Of a stretch of DNA of 33,010 nt, positions 17,101 through 24,160 are shown in pieces. The stretch is from Pseudoxanthomonas mexicana. Its GTDB lineage: Bacteria; Pseudomonadota; Gammaproteobacteria; Xanthomonadales; Xanthomonadaceae. The DNA is taken from contig NZ_PDWV01000043.1 of assembly GCF_010093385.1 (NCBI RefSeq), positions 1 through 33,010 on the forward strand, read 5' to 3'. The first letter of the stretch is position 1. Each line of letters starts with the position of its first letter. The notes beneath the pieces were generated by a model that was not told where the DNA came from, did no database searches, and saw nothing but the letters and a program-made list of their open reading frames with translations. The translations under genes were made by a program, and so were the position numbers.

Positions 17101-17233
17101 CATCAGTGCGTCGGTACTCAACCTGACCGAGGAAGAGACGCGCTCGCACCTGGGCAACGACACCAAGGACCGCTTCTACACCAACGGGTATGCGGGCCGG
17201 ATGGCATACCTGGGCTTGACGTACAAGTTCTGA
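14126..17233 (+). CDS. TonB-dependent receptor (Xanthomonas/Caulobacter type), probable N-glycan oligosaccharide importer
   Basis: A 1035-residue outer-membrane receptor. It has a signal peptide ending at ALA-QQ, a TonB box-like DTVTVKG near residue 54, and a plug with ITAEDVGKFPDKNVADALQRVPGV and RGLSSELVLTQLNG. A large beta-barrel ends in the aromatic LGLTYKF, the usual outer-membrane insertion signal. The length and plug match the TonB-Xanth-Caul group, often linked to carbohydrate loci. Three close cysteine pairs (393/413, 570/587, 702/720) sit in long inter-strand segments that are likely surface loops. ATG 14126 follows GGGAGAGG with good spacing; GTG 14117 is an alternative. Two LacI-type operators precede it. 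The ligand (mannosyl glycans) is inferred from its neighbours. Confidence 0.92.
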   Translation: MKCTPYARNRSTLYLGIAIALSATVASGNALAQQAESAPATSGQAEVQATDLDTVTVKGYRYSIEQSLEQKRNANAVVEVITAEDVGKFPDKNVADALQRVPGVLISRDGGEGKNVSVRGLSSELVLTQLNGNYIASAESNGDPTRSFNYALLPSNMLGSAELFKTPEARIDEGGIGGTVILHTRRPLELEPNSGFVNVEGTWADTTKKTDGQISGSYSWHDKEDRFGVFVGYTQQKRTVRTMGASTESWQWYGRDEGGTAVDVNGKPSDFNSNWWGGTGFWDQNGNYYTGFMMPTSVNFNVKEEERERKGGQLTFQFKPTDNLTLTANYFRFDLSQDSQTNTLKVPEWNIARYYGDGNWRGGRLLDGLTFDPSGTIVTGANYSLHPGKAYYCSEEEAAAAGMAPGGWGSDDCTVPTPQITGSYNIEKSLSQTVDFGGEWRGENLDVSFKVGRTWAKGGSELQFSLPIKPRRQNADGSWTNGNYASAWDLTGTPTMTFSPELLQNLQNGILQVDTGSTGSSWTRNDTRQKYGQVDGTWHFDGDVFESLQFGVKVRDGGIHRSTGNSYWVCPGTDPSDYENRYWNGGCGNLASQFSPSLITSLGNLPGGINASAFPAINFPGYIAYLNSTYGAMQTREEDNFVYNVDEKIYSTYLQANFRTDRLRGNVGVRIARTRQHADSTDKVTSYNDYFFDGPDGNPLACVFGNSGPAPVGAPVGTQCGSEGYWKLSDSMQRPESFTVAAVDRTYTDVLPSFNIAYDLSDNLVLRGAASKVISRPSYGDIASPGSLNYFSQEYVDDRRLTGGAGELGWYGEGSNKKLEPYQATQYDLGLEWYFHPGSVVGLGLFRKNVSNFAVDVVNDVDMVVGGETVTVQNYRTQAGGRDAVSQGVELYAQHTLDFGLGFQFNYTYNDASKAAVTLEDGTEVGKTSMPGSAKNQTNFTVFYETQDLLLRASYNRRGEVVQGLVNGLNVYQEPYYQVDLNAAYNITPALSISASVLNLTEEETRSHLGNDTKDRFYTNGYAGRMAYLGLTYKF

Positions 17234-17299
17234 GGTCGTGCCGTGTGTTTTGGCCCCGTGCTTTCTCTCCCGCCCGGCGACGGGCGGCATGGGGCCGAC

Positions 17300-17326
17300 G
17301 GCCCGGCTACGGCCGGGCCACTTTTC
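17300..17326 (+). terminator. Intrinsic terminator after the receptor gene
   Basis: GGCCCGGC (17300-17307) and GCCGGGCC (17312-17319) form a perfect 8-bp GC stem closed by C(TACG)G, a UNCG-type stable tetraloop, followed by ACTTTTCTCC. It sits 67 bp after the receptor stop and 60 bp before the next GH92 start, so it would limit read-through into that gene. Confidence 0.7.
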
Positions 17327-17385
17327 TCCTCGTGTGCGGTGATCCATCCGGATGCCGCACGCGCTGAACCACAGGACTGGAACGC

Positions 17386-19842
17386 ATGAAGTCGACCCCC
17401 CCGCATTCGCTGCTCCGTACCGTACCGCTGCTGTTCGCGCTGGCGGTTTCCGCCGCGCTGCCGGTGGCAGCGGCCACGCAGGGCCTGAGTGCCGAGGTCA
17501 ACACCTTCATCGGCAGCAAGGATGACGGCAACACGTTTCCCGGCGCATCCGCGCCGTTCGGGATGATCCAGGTCAGCCCGATCGGTTCCCACTATTCGGG
17601 ATGGCGCTACGACGACCCGCAGATCCGCGGTTTCGGGCACTCCTTCCTTTCCGGGGCGGGATGCTGGGAACAGGGTGGGCAGGTTTCGGTGTTGCCGGTG
17701 ACCGGCCGCATTGGTCCAGGCGGCGACTTCGACACGGCCGATCCGAAGGCGTTCGACCACAAGCGCTACGGCTCGCGCTACCGCCACGACGGCGAAAGCG
17801 GGCAGGCCGGCTACTACAAGGTGCGGCTGACGGACTACGGCGGGATCGATGCGGAAGCCACGGCGCTGACCCGCGCGGCGGCCGAGCGTTACACCTTCAC
17901 CACGACGGGAGAAGGCCATGTGCTGGTCAATATCGGCCAGGCCAACGAACGCCACGCCGTGACCGGCAGCACGCTGACCGTGGTCGGTGACCGCGCGGTG
18001 GAAGGCAAGCTGGTGACCCAGAGCTTCTGCGGCGGCCACCAGTACACCACATGGTTCCGCCTGGAGTTCGATCGCCCGTTCACGTCGTTCGGTACCTGGG
18101 GCGAGGCCGGCGGCGTGCCGGGATCGCGCCACGGGATGGAAGGCGAAGGCAAGCCCAGCGGTGCCTGGCTGACCTTCGACTTGGGCAGCGATCGCAGCGT
18201 CACCGCCGTGTCGGCGATCTCGCATGTCGATGCCGAAGGTGCGCGCAACAACCTGCGCAGCGAGGGCATGACCGGAGGCAGGCTGCTCCGCTTCGACGAG
18301 ATGCGCGCACGTGCGCAGAAGGCCTGGGACAACGAGCTGTCCAGTGTGCGCGTGCACGGCGGCGGGCGCGATGATCGCGTGGTCTTCTACACCGCGCTCT
18401 ACCATGCGCTGCTGCAGCCGATGACCGGCAACGACGCCGACGGCCGTTACCGGGGCTACGACGATCTCATCCATCGTGCCGACGGATGGACCTATTACGA
18501 ATATTTTTCGCTGTGGGACACGTACCGCTCGCAGAATCAGCTGATCGCGCTGTTGCGGCCGCAGCGGGCCATGGACATCGCGCGTTCGCTGCTGGCCATC
18601 GACCAGCAGGGAGGCTGGCTGCCGCGCTGGGGCTATGCCAGCTTCGAAACCAACATCATGACCGGCGATCCGGTCACCCCGTTCCTGGTGGATCTGTGGC
18701 GCTTCGGTGCGCTGCAGGGGCGTGAGGCCGAGGCATACGCCGCGCTGCGGAAGAATGCGTTCGACGTGCCGCCGCTGAATTCGCGCCACGCCGGCCGTTC
18801 CGGCAATCCCAACTACCTGGCGCAGGGCTTCGTCCAGTACGACCGTGCATTTGCTTCCAAGGGCATGGACGTGGATCCCCATCATGGCGGCTCGGCGACC
18901 CTGGAATACGCGCTCGCCGACTGCTCACTGTCGGTGATGGCCGGTGCGCTGGGGCATGGCGACGATGCCGCCGTACTGAAGCGCCGCGGACGCAACTGGC
19001 GCACGCTGTGGGATGCGTCGGTACGCGACGAGGCGGCGGGTTTCACCGGCTTCCCGCGTCCGCGCACCGAAGACGGGCAGTGGTACACGCCGTCGGACGG
19101 CCACTACAGCCCACGTTCCCACCATGGCTTCCACGAGGGCACCGCTTGGCAGTACCAGTGGCTGGCACAGCAGGACGTGCCGGGGCTGGTGGAGGCGATG
19201 CAGGGGCCGCAGGAGGCGGCGCGGCGCCTGGACGACTTCTTCGCATACGACGCGCTGCTGGCCGATCCCGCCGGCGCCGCGCGCAAGGAGTGGGTGGTCG
19301 GGCCCTACAGCTACTACAACCAGTTCCGCTACAACCCCAACAACGAACCGGACCTGCACGTGCCGTGGATGTACACACTGATCGGCCAGCCGTGGAAGAC
19401 CTCCACGGTGCTGCATGCCGCGCAGCAGCTGTTCACGAATGCGCCCAATGGCGTGACGGGCAACGACGACCTGGGCACCATGTCGGCGTGGTATCTCTTC
19501 AGCGCGATGGGCCTGTATCCGGTAGTGCCCGGGACCGGGCAGTTCGTGCTGCACGCACCGCGTTTCTCGCGCGTCGATGTGGACATGGGCACCGGCCGCA
19601 CGCTGCGGATCGAAGCGCCCCAGGCCGGCGACGGGAAGCCGCGCTACATCCGCGACGTATCGCTGGACGGCCGCGACCATGCCGCCGTCTGGCTGGACTG
19701 GGAGCGCCTGCGGCAAGGCGGTCGCCTGCGCTTCGACCTGACCGACGCACCGCAGCCGCAGGGTTGGGGCACGCGGGCGCAGGACCTGCCGGCATCGCCC
19801 TGCGCCGTCGAGCCGGCATCGTCGTCGGGAGCCGGTCGTTGA
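17386..19842 (+). CDS. GH92 exo-alpha-mannosidase (third copy, NNEPDLH variant)
   Basis: An 818-residue secreted GH92 protein. A signal peptide ends near LPVAA; the N-terminal sandwich begins VNTFIGSKDDGNTFPGA with PFGMIQVSPIG, followed by the (alpha/alpha)6 domain. The acid motif reads NNEPDLHVPW with Glu654 (codon 19345-19347) in place of the NEPSHH form of the first copy, and GNDDLGTMSAWY carries the base region (Asp694-Asp695). The changed residues after the acid suggest a different linkage preference from the copy at 3886-6237; which linkage cannot be read from sequence. It has no LacI-type operator of its own in the 152-bp gap after the receptor, which also contains a terminator. It may depend on partial read-through or an unrecognised promoter. 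Confidence 0.93.
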   Translation: MKSTPPHSLLRTVPLLFALAVSAALPVAAATQGLSAEVNTFIGSKDDGNTFPGASAPFGMIQVSPIGSHYSGWRYDDPQIRGFGHSFLSGAGCWEQGGQVSVLPVTGRIGPGGDFDTADPKAFDHKRYGSRYRHDGESGQAGYYKVRLTDYGGIDAEATALTRAAAERYTFTTTGEGHVLVNIGQANERHAVTGSTLTVVGDRAVEGKLVTQSFCGGHQYTTWFRLEFDRPFTSFGTWGEAGGVPGSRHGMEGEGKPSGAWLTFDLGSDRSVTAVSAISHVDAEGARNNLRSEGMTGGRLLRFDEMRARAQKAWDNELSSVRVHGGGRDDRVVFYTALYHALLQPMTGNDADGRYRGYDDLIHRADGWTYYEYFSLWDTYRSQNQLIALLRPQRAMDIARSLLAIDQQGGWLPRWGYASFETNIMTGDPVTPFLVDLWRFGALQGREAEAYAALRKNAFDVPPLNSRHAGRSGNPNYLAQGFVQYDRAFASKGMDVDPHHGGSATLEYALADCSLSVMAGALGHGDDAAVLKRRGRNWRTLWDASVRDEAAGFTGFPRPRTEDGQWYTPSDGHYSPRSHHGFHEGTAWQYQWLAQQDVPGLVEAMQGPQEAARRLDDFFAYDALLADPAGAARKEWVVGPYSYYNQFRYNPNNEPDLHVPWMYTLIGQPWKTSTVLHAAQQLFTNAPNGVTGNDDLGTMSAWYLFSAMGLYPVVPGTGQFVLHAPRFSRVDVDMGTGRTLRIEAPQAGDGKPRYIRDVSLDGRDHAAVWLDWERLRQGGRLRFDLTDAPQPQGWGTRAQDLPASPCAVEPASSSGAGR

Positions 19843-19902
19843 ACCCGTGCTCCACCCGCGCATCGAAGTCCGCATGATGGTTTACGCTGGGCGCATTGTC
19901 GG

Positions 19903-19918
19903 AATGGATCGATCCAGA
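19903..19918. promoter_or_regulatory. LacI-type operator, site 6 (autoregulatory, over the lacI-type start)
   Basis: AATGGATCGATCCAGA contains the perfect 12-bp palindrome TGGATCGATCCA (19905-19916), and its last base is the A of the regulator's ATG at 19918. The only Shine-Dalgarno-like bases (GGA at 19906-19908) lie inside the palindrome. Repressor bound here would block transcription initiation or elongation at its own gene, the usual layout for negative autoregulation. Confidence 0.65.
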
Positions 19919-21072
19919 TGAGCCAGAAACGCCCACCTCGAGCAGGCTCCAAGCGCGCGCCCGCGGCCGCCCCTTCCAAGACCGCGAAGGCGGGTGCCGG
20001 CGCCGCCCCGGGCGCCAAGGCTGGCAAGGCGAAGCCAGCGGCGCGCGCGCGCGGCCCGCAGCGGGTGGTGACCGTCACCGATATCGCCAATGCCATCGGC
20101 GTTTCGCGCGCCACCGTGTCGCTGGTGTTGCGTGGCAGTCCGCTGGTCCCCGCCGATACGCGTGCCCGGGTGGAAGCCGAACTCAAGCGGCAGCGCTACG
20201 TGTACAACCGCGGCGCGGCCAACCTGCGCCGGCGTACATCGTCCAGCGTGGCGCTGGTCATCAACGATCTGGCCAATCCGTTCTTCGCCGAGTTCGCGGC
20301 CGGCGTGGACGAAGCCCTGGGTGAGAAGGGCTACGTGACGCTGCTCGGCAGCACGGGCGAGTCGCCCGAACGCCAGCAGGCCGTGCTGGCGTCATTGATG
20401 GAGCACACGCCGGCAGGCGTGATCCTGTCGCCTGCCGAGGGCAGCGATGCGGCCCAGCTGCACAAGGTGCTGGACGCGCGCGCGAACGTGCTGCTGTTCA
20501 ATCGCGAACTCGCCGGCGCCGACGACTGGGGCTTCCTGGGGCTGGACAACCAGCACGGCGCGCAGCTGGCCACCGAACACCTGATCGCCCTGGGCCATCG
20601 CCGCATCGCGTTCTACGGCGGACATGCCGATTCCAGTTCCTGCCGCCAGCGCCGCGCCGGCCATGCGCAGGCGATGAAGCGGGCGGGCCTGCCCGTCGAT
20701 CCAGCGTGGCTGATCGAGTCCGCGCCCAACCGCCTGGAAGCGGCCGCGCGAACCGGCGAACTGTTCGGCGACCAGGCGCCGCCGACGGCCGCCGTCTGCT
20801 ACAACGACACGGTGGCGCTGGGCCTGATGCTGGGCCTGCTGGCGCGCGGCATCCAGCCGGGCAAGGGCTTCGCCGTGACCGGCTTCGACGACATTCCCGA
20901 GGCGGCGGTGACCACGCCACCGCTGACCACGCTGGCCGCCAATCCGCGCGAACGTGGACGACAGGCGGCGCAGCTGGTGCTCGCGCAGATAGACGAGGGT
21001 GCCGTGCCCCGCAGGACCATCGCGCCGGTCACGCTGTCCGTGCGCGAGAGCAGCGGGGTGACGCTGAAATGA
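19918..21072 (+). CDS. LacI-family transcriptional regulator, probable repressor of the mannoside regulon
   Basis: A 384-residue LacI/GalR protein. Residues 1-48 are an Ala/Lys/Pro-rich basic extension. The helix-turn-helix is at about 54-73 (TDIANAIGVSRATVSLVLRG), followed by the hinge and a periplasmic-binding-protein-like effector domain with LVINDLANPFF, GVILSPAEGSD, DNQHGAQLATEHLIALGHRRIAFYGG and AVTGFDDIPEA. The gene lies inside the locus, just after a GH92 and before fructokinase. Its start is overlapped by one of six copies of the palindrome found upstream of the mannoside genes, so it is the obvious candidate to bind them. The effector is probably mannose or a mannoside, by inference. 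A GTG at 20065 just ahead of the HTH is an alternative start that would remove the extension. Confidence 0.9.
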   Translation: MSQKRPPRAGSKRAPAAAPSKTAKAGAGAAPGAKAGKAKPAARARGPQRVVTVTDIANAIGVSRATVSLVLRGSPLVPADTRARVEAELKRQRYVYNRGAANLRRRTSSSVALVINDLANPFFAEFAAGVDEALGEKGYVTLLGSTGESPERQQAVLASLMEHTPAGVILSPAEGSDAAQLHKVLDARANVLLFNRELAGADDWGFLGLDNQHGAQLATEHLIALGHRRIAFYGGHADSSSCRQRRAGHAQAMKRAGLPVDPAWLIESAPNRLEAAARTGELFGDQAPPTAAVCYNDTVALGLMLGLLARGIQPGKGFAVTGFDDIPEAAVTTPPLTTLAANPRERGRQAAQLVLAQIDEGAVPRRTIAPVTLSVRESSGVTLK

Positions 21073-21246
21073 CCCTGTTGCCGCCCATCGTCGTATCGAC
21101 GTGTTGCGTTACCGCGCGACGACGTCCGTACCCCGTCTCTCCTCTGATGCTTCCTTCGCCATGAAACCCATCGCTCCACATCACCCTCTCCATCGCCCTG
21201 CCGATCCCGTGCCGGCGCCGTGCGTCTTCCTGCGGGGTGGCTTCGC

Positions 21247-22230
21247 ATGAGTCCTCCCTCGCGCAAGATCGTCTGCTTCGGTGAGGCCCTGATCGACATG
21301 CTGGCGCAGCCGCCGGCATCGCCTGAAGCCCCGCGCAATTTCCTGCAGTACGCGGGCGGCGCGCCAGCGAACGTGGCGGTGGCGGCCGCGCGACTGGGTG
21401 CCGATGTGCACTTCGCCGGCATGCTGGGCGAGGACATGTTCGGCGACTTCCTGTTCGACAGCCTGGCGTCGGTGGGCGTTGCCACGGACTGCATCGTGCG
21501 CACCGGGGAGGCGAAGACGGCTCTGGCCTTCGTGGCGCTGGACGAGCACGGGGAGCGCAGTTTCAGTTTCTACCGGCCGCCGGCCGCCGACCTGCTGTTC
21601 CGGGCCGCGCATTTCACGCCGGCGTGCTTCGAAGGCACGGGCGTATTCCATGTCTGCTCGAACAGCCTGACCGGAGCGGAGATCGCCGACGCCACCTACG
21701 AGGGCATGCGTCGCGCGCGCGCCAGCGGCGCCACCGTCAGCATCGACCTGAATCTGCGCCCGGCCCTGTGGCCGCAAGGCGAGGACCCCACGCCGCGGCT
21801 GTGGCTGGCGCTGGCCGAGGCCGATCTGGTGAAGCTGTCGCGCGAGGAGCTGGAGTACCTGGCGCGGCCGCTGGGGGGAGAGGAAGCGGTCCTGCAGCGC
21901 CTCTGGCAGCATCGGGCGCAGCTGCTGGTCGTGACGGACGGCGCCGGACCCATCGCGTGGCATACGCGTGCGGCCAGCGGGACGGTGGAGACGTTCCAGG
22001 TCACCACGCTGGATACCACCGCGGCGGGCGATGCGTTCGTCGGCGGACTGCTGTTCCATCTGACGCAGCACGACAGGCTTGGCCAAGGCATGGCCTCGTT
22101 CGTCTCCCGTCACGACGATGTCGCCGCCGCGATGCGCTTCGCCGCCGCCGTGGGTGCGTTGGCGGTCACGCGCAAAGGCGCGTTCGCCGCCATGCCGACC
22201 GTGCAAGAGGTCAACCAGCTGCTGTCGTGA
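21247..22230 (+). CDS. PfkB-family carbohydrate kinase, probable fructokinase
   Basis: A 327-residue cytoplasmic ribokinase-fold kinase. It has CFGEALIDML at the N-terminus, the GGAPANVAVAAARLG sugar-binding signature, SIDLNLRP, and the second PfkB signature DTTAAGDAFVGG with catalytic Asp262 (codon 22030-22032); the first Gly of the usual GAGD is Ala here. The best-supported substrate is fructose, because the AGE isomerase in the same locus would convert mannose to fructose, giving fructose 6-phosphate without a mannose kinase or ManA. ATG 21247 is chosen because it directly precedes the first strand; ATG 21220 would add nine unlikely residues. The 174-bp gap after the regulator shows no clear operator. 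Confidence 0.87.
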   Translation: MSPPSRKIVCFGEALIDMLAQPPASPEAPRNFLQYAGGAPANVAVAAARLGADVHFAGMLGEDMFGDFLFDSLASVGVATDCIVRTGEAKTALAFVALDEHGERSFSFYRPPAADLLFRAAHFTPACFEGTGVFHVCSNSLTGAEIADATYEGMRRARASGATVSIDLNLRPALWPQGEDPTPRLWLALAEADLVKLSREELEYLARPLGGEEAVLQRLWQHRAQLLVVTDGAGPIAWHTRAASGTVETFQVTTLDTTAAGDAFVGGLLFHLTQHDRLGQGMASFVSRHDDVAAAMRFAAAVGALAVTRKGAFAAMPTVQEVNQLLS

Positions 22231-22232
22231 CC

Positions 22233-22251
22233 GTCCCGCGCTTCGCGGGAC
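22233..22251 (+). terminator. Compact hairpin after fructokinase
   Basis: GTCCCGCG and CGCGGGAC form a perfect 8-bp stem with a CTT loop, starting 2 bp after the fructokinase stop. The sequence after it is CACGTGG with no T-run, so it may be a Rho-linked end, an mRNA 3'-protecting structure or an attenuator rather than a full intrinsic terminator. Confidence 0.4.
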
Positions 22252-22303
22252 CACGTGGTCACGACGCGCGGCAAGTCCCGTATAACGAGGAACAGGATCG
22301 AGC

Positions 22304-23827
22304 ATGACGGCTACCGGCAACCCCATCCGATCCATCGTCGTCGTCGGCGGAGGCAGCGCGGGCTGGATGGCAGCGACCGCGCTGGCGACTTACCTGGGCA
22401 AGCAGGCATCCATCCGCCTGGTCGAGTCCGAGGAAATCGGCATCGTCGGCGTGGGGGAGGCTAGCGTCCCCTACATGAAGCAGTTCAACGGCGGCCTGCT
22501 CGGGATCGACGAGTTCGATTTCGTCGCCCGCACCCAGGGCACCTTCAAGCTCGGCATCCAGTTCAACGACTGGGGGCAGATCGGCGACTCCTACGTCCAC
22601 GGCTTCGGCAGGATCGGCCAGGGCATCGGGCCCCTGCCTTTCCACCAGTTCTGGCTCAAGCTCTTCCTCGCCGGCCGCGCGCGGCCCATCGGTGAGTACT
22701 CGCTGCCCACCCTGGCCGCCCCGCTGGGGAAGTTCATGTCCAGCCCGGGCAACGCCCCGCCGGATTCGCCGCTGGCGGACATCGCCTACGCCTATCATTT
22801 CGACGCGGGACTGTATGCGGGCTACCTGCGTGAGCTGGCGGAGCGGCGTGGCGTGCAGCGCATCGAGGGGAAGATCACCCACGCCGTGCAGCGCAGCGAA
22901 GACGGCTTCATCGACGCCGTGGTGCTCGAAAGTGGCGAACAGGTCGCCGGCGACCTCTTCATCGACTGCTCCGGCTTCCGTGGCCTGCTGATCGAACAGA
23001 CCCTGGAGACCGGTTACATCGACTGGACGCACTGGCTGCCCTGCAATCGGGCCATGGCGGTGCCGTGCGCCACGGCAGGCCCGCCCACGCCTTACACCCG
23101 CTCCACCGCCCGCGCTGCGGGATGGCAATGGCGCATTCCGCTGCAGAGCCGGATCGGCAACGGCTACGTGTACTCCAGCGAGCACATCAGCGACGACGAA
23201 GCCGCCGCCACGCTGCTGGCCAACCTCGACGGCCGTGCGCTCGCCGATCCTCGCCCGCTGCGCTTCACCACCGGCATGCGCAGGAAGCTGTGGAACAGGA
23301 ACGTCGTCGCTCTGGGGCTCGCCAGCGGCTTCATGGAGCCACTGGAGTCGACCAGCATCTACCTGGTCCAATCGGGCATCCAGCGACTGCTGGGCCTGTT
23401 CCCCGACCGTGGTTTCGACCCCCTGCTCGAGCGGCAGTTCAACGAGGAGTCCGCGTTCGAGTACGAAAGCACGCGCGACTTCCTGATCCTGCACTACTGC
23501 GCCACGCGGCGGAACGACAGCGCGTTCTGGGACTACTGCCGGACGATGTCGATCCCCGACACCCTGCAGCGGAAGATCGACATGTTCCGCAGTGGGGGGC
23601 GGTATTTCCGCACGGGCGACGAATTCTTCGCGTTGCCGAGCTGGGTGCAGGTGATGCTGGGGCAGGGGATCGTCCCTGCCGGCTACCATCCGATCGTCGA
23701 CGACATGCCCGAACAGGCCCTCGTCGAACATGTCGCGCGCGTGCACCGATCGATCGCGGACAGCGTGGCGGCCATGCCGCGGCATCAGGATTTCATCGAT
23801 CGCCACTGCCGGGCGTCGGTGGGATGA
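22304..23827 (+). CDS. Flavin-dependent halogenase family protein (tryptophan halogenase-like)
   Basis: A 507-residue cytoplasmic flavoprotein of the tryptophan halogenase family. The FAD motif GGGSAG is at residues 15-20, GVGEASVP follows, and the halogenase hallmark WxWxIP is present as W274-Q-W-R-I-P279. Lys82 in TFKLGIQF (codon 22547-22549) and Glu348 in PLESTSIY (codon 23345-23347) correspond in position and context to the catalytic Lys79 and Glu346 of PrnA, so the active site looks complete. Such genes are common beside TonB receptors in xanthomonads and caulobacters. Xanthomonas members have been reported to halogenate free indoles with a preference for bromide. The natural substrate here is unknown. 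AGGA six bases before ATG 22304 supports the start. The gene is 73 bp after fructokinase. Confidence 0.88.
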   Translation: MTATGNPIRSIVVVGGGSAGWMAATALATYLGKQASIRLVESEEIGIVGVGEASVPYMKQFNGGLLGIDEFDFVARTQGTFKLGIQFNDWGQIGDSYVHGFGRIGQGIGPLPFHQFWLKLFLAGRARPIGEYSLPTLAAPLGKFMSSPGNAPPDSPLADIAYAYHFDAGLYAGYLRELAERRGVQRIEGKITHAVQRSEDGFIDAVVLESGEQVAGDLFIDCSGFRGLLIEQTLETGYIDWTHWLPCNRAMAVPCATAGPPTPYTRSTARAAGWQWRIPLQSRIGNGYVYSSEHISDDEAAATLLANLDGRALADPRPLRFTTGMRRKLWNRNVVALGLASGFMEPLESTSIYLVQSGIQRLLGLFPDRGFDPLLERQFNEESAFEYESTRDFLILHYCATRRNDSAFWDYCRTMSIPDTLQRKIDMFRSGGRYFRTGDEFFALPSWVQVMLGQGIVPAGYHPIVDDMPEQALVEHVARVHRSIADSVAAMPRHQDFIDRHCRASVG

Positions 23828-24160
23828 CGGGGCCCCGCGTGGCGGCTGCCTCGCGTTGACGCTGCGCGCAGTCCAACCGCCGAGTGTGCGTGGACGTATA
23901 TCCTTCGCGCAGCTGCCGGCGCGACAGGCCTCGGACAGTCCTCCGCCGCAACCGAAGCAGTCGGGATGCCGTCGCGTCGGACTCGCCGGCTGAGGGGATG
24001 GCGGAATCCGGACGTGGTATATGCTGCCGGTCAGTTCCCACTCCAGTGTTTCGGGCTCGACGTCGGCGCCCCGCGACAATCGACCGGTGCGATGCGACGT
24101 CGTCGCACGTGCGCGGTCGCGGGTTGCGCAGGGCCGGCGTCGTGCCGGCCGGTTATCTGC
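23828..24160. other. 333-bp intergenic region before the PqqU-like receptor
   Basis: The receptor reading frame is open back to 23966, but the sequence before 24161 translates to arginine-rich text without receptor or signal-peptide character, so I treat it as non-coding leader. TTGACG near 23859 and TATATC near 23899 are too far apart to be a promoter pair; TATATG near 24018 has no matching -35. No LacI-type palindrome of either type found in this window is present. Confidence 0.4.

Noticed and set aside
22281-22286. TATAAC as a -10 element for the halogenase gene
   Set aside because: No -35 lies at suitable spacing, and a start about 7 bp downstream would fall just ahead of the Shine-Dalgarno at 22294, leaving almost no leader.
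24010-24100. Possible cobalamin riboswitch on the minus strand (CACTGG...GGGAA-like bases)
   Set aside because: The remaining conserved boxes are missing, and the minus strand leads into the 3' end of the halogenase, not toward a gene to regulate.
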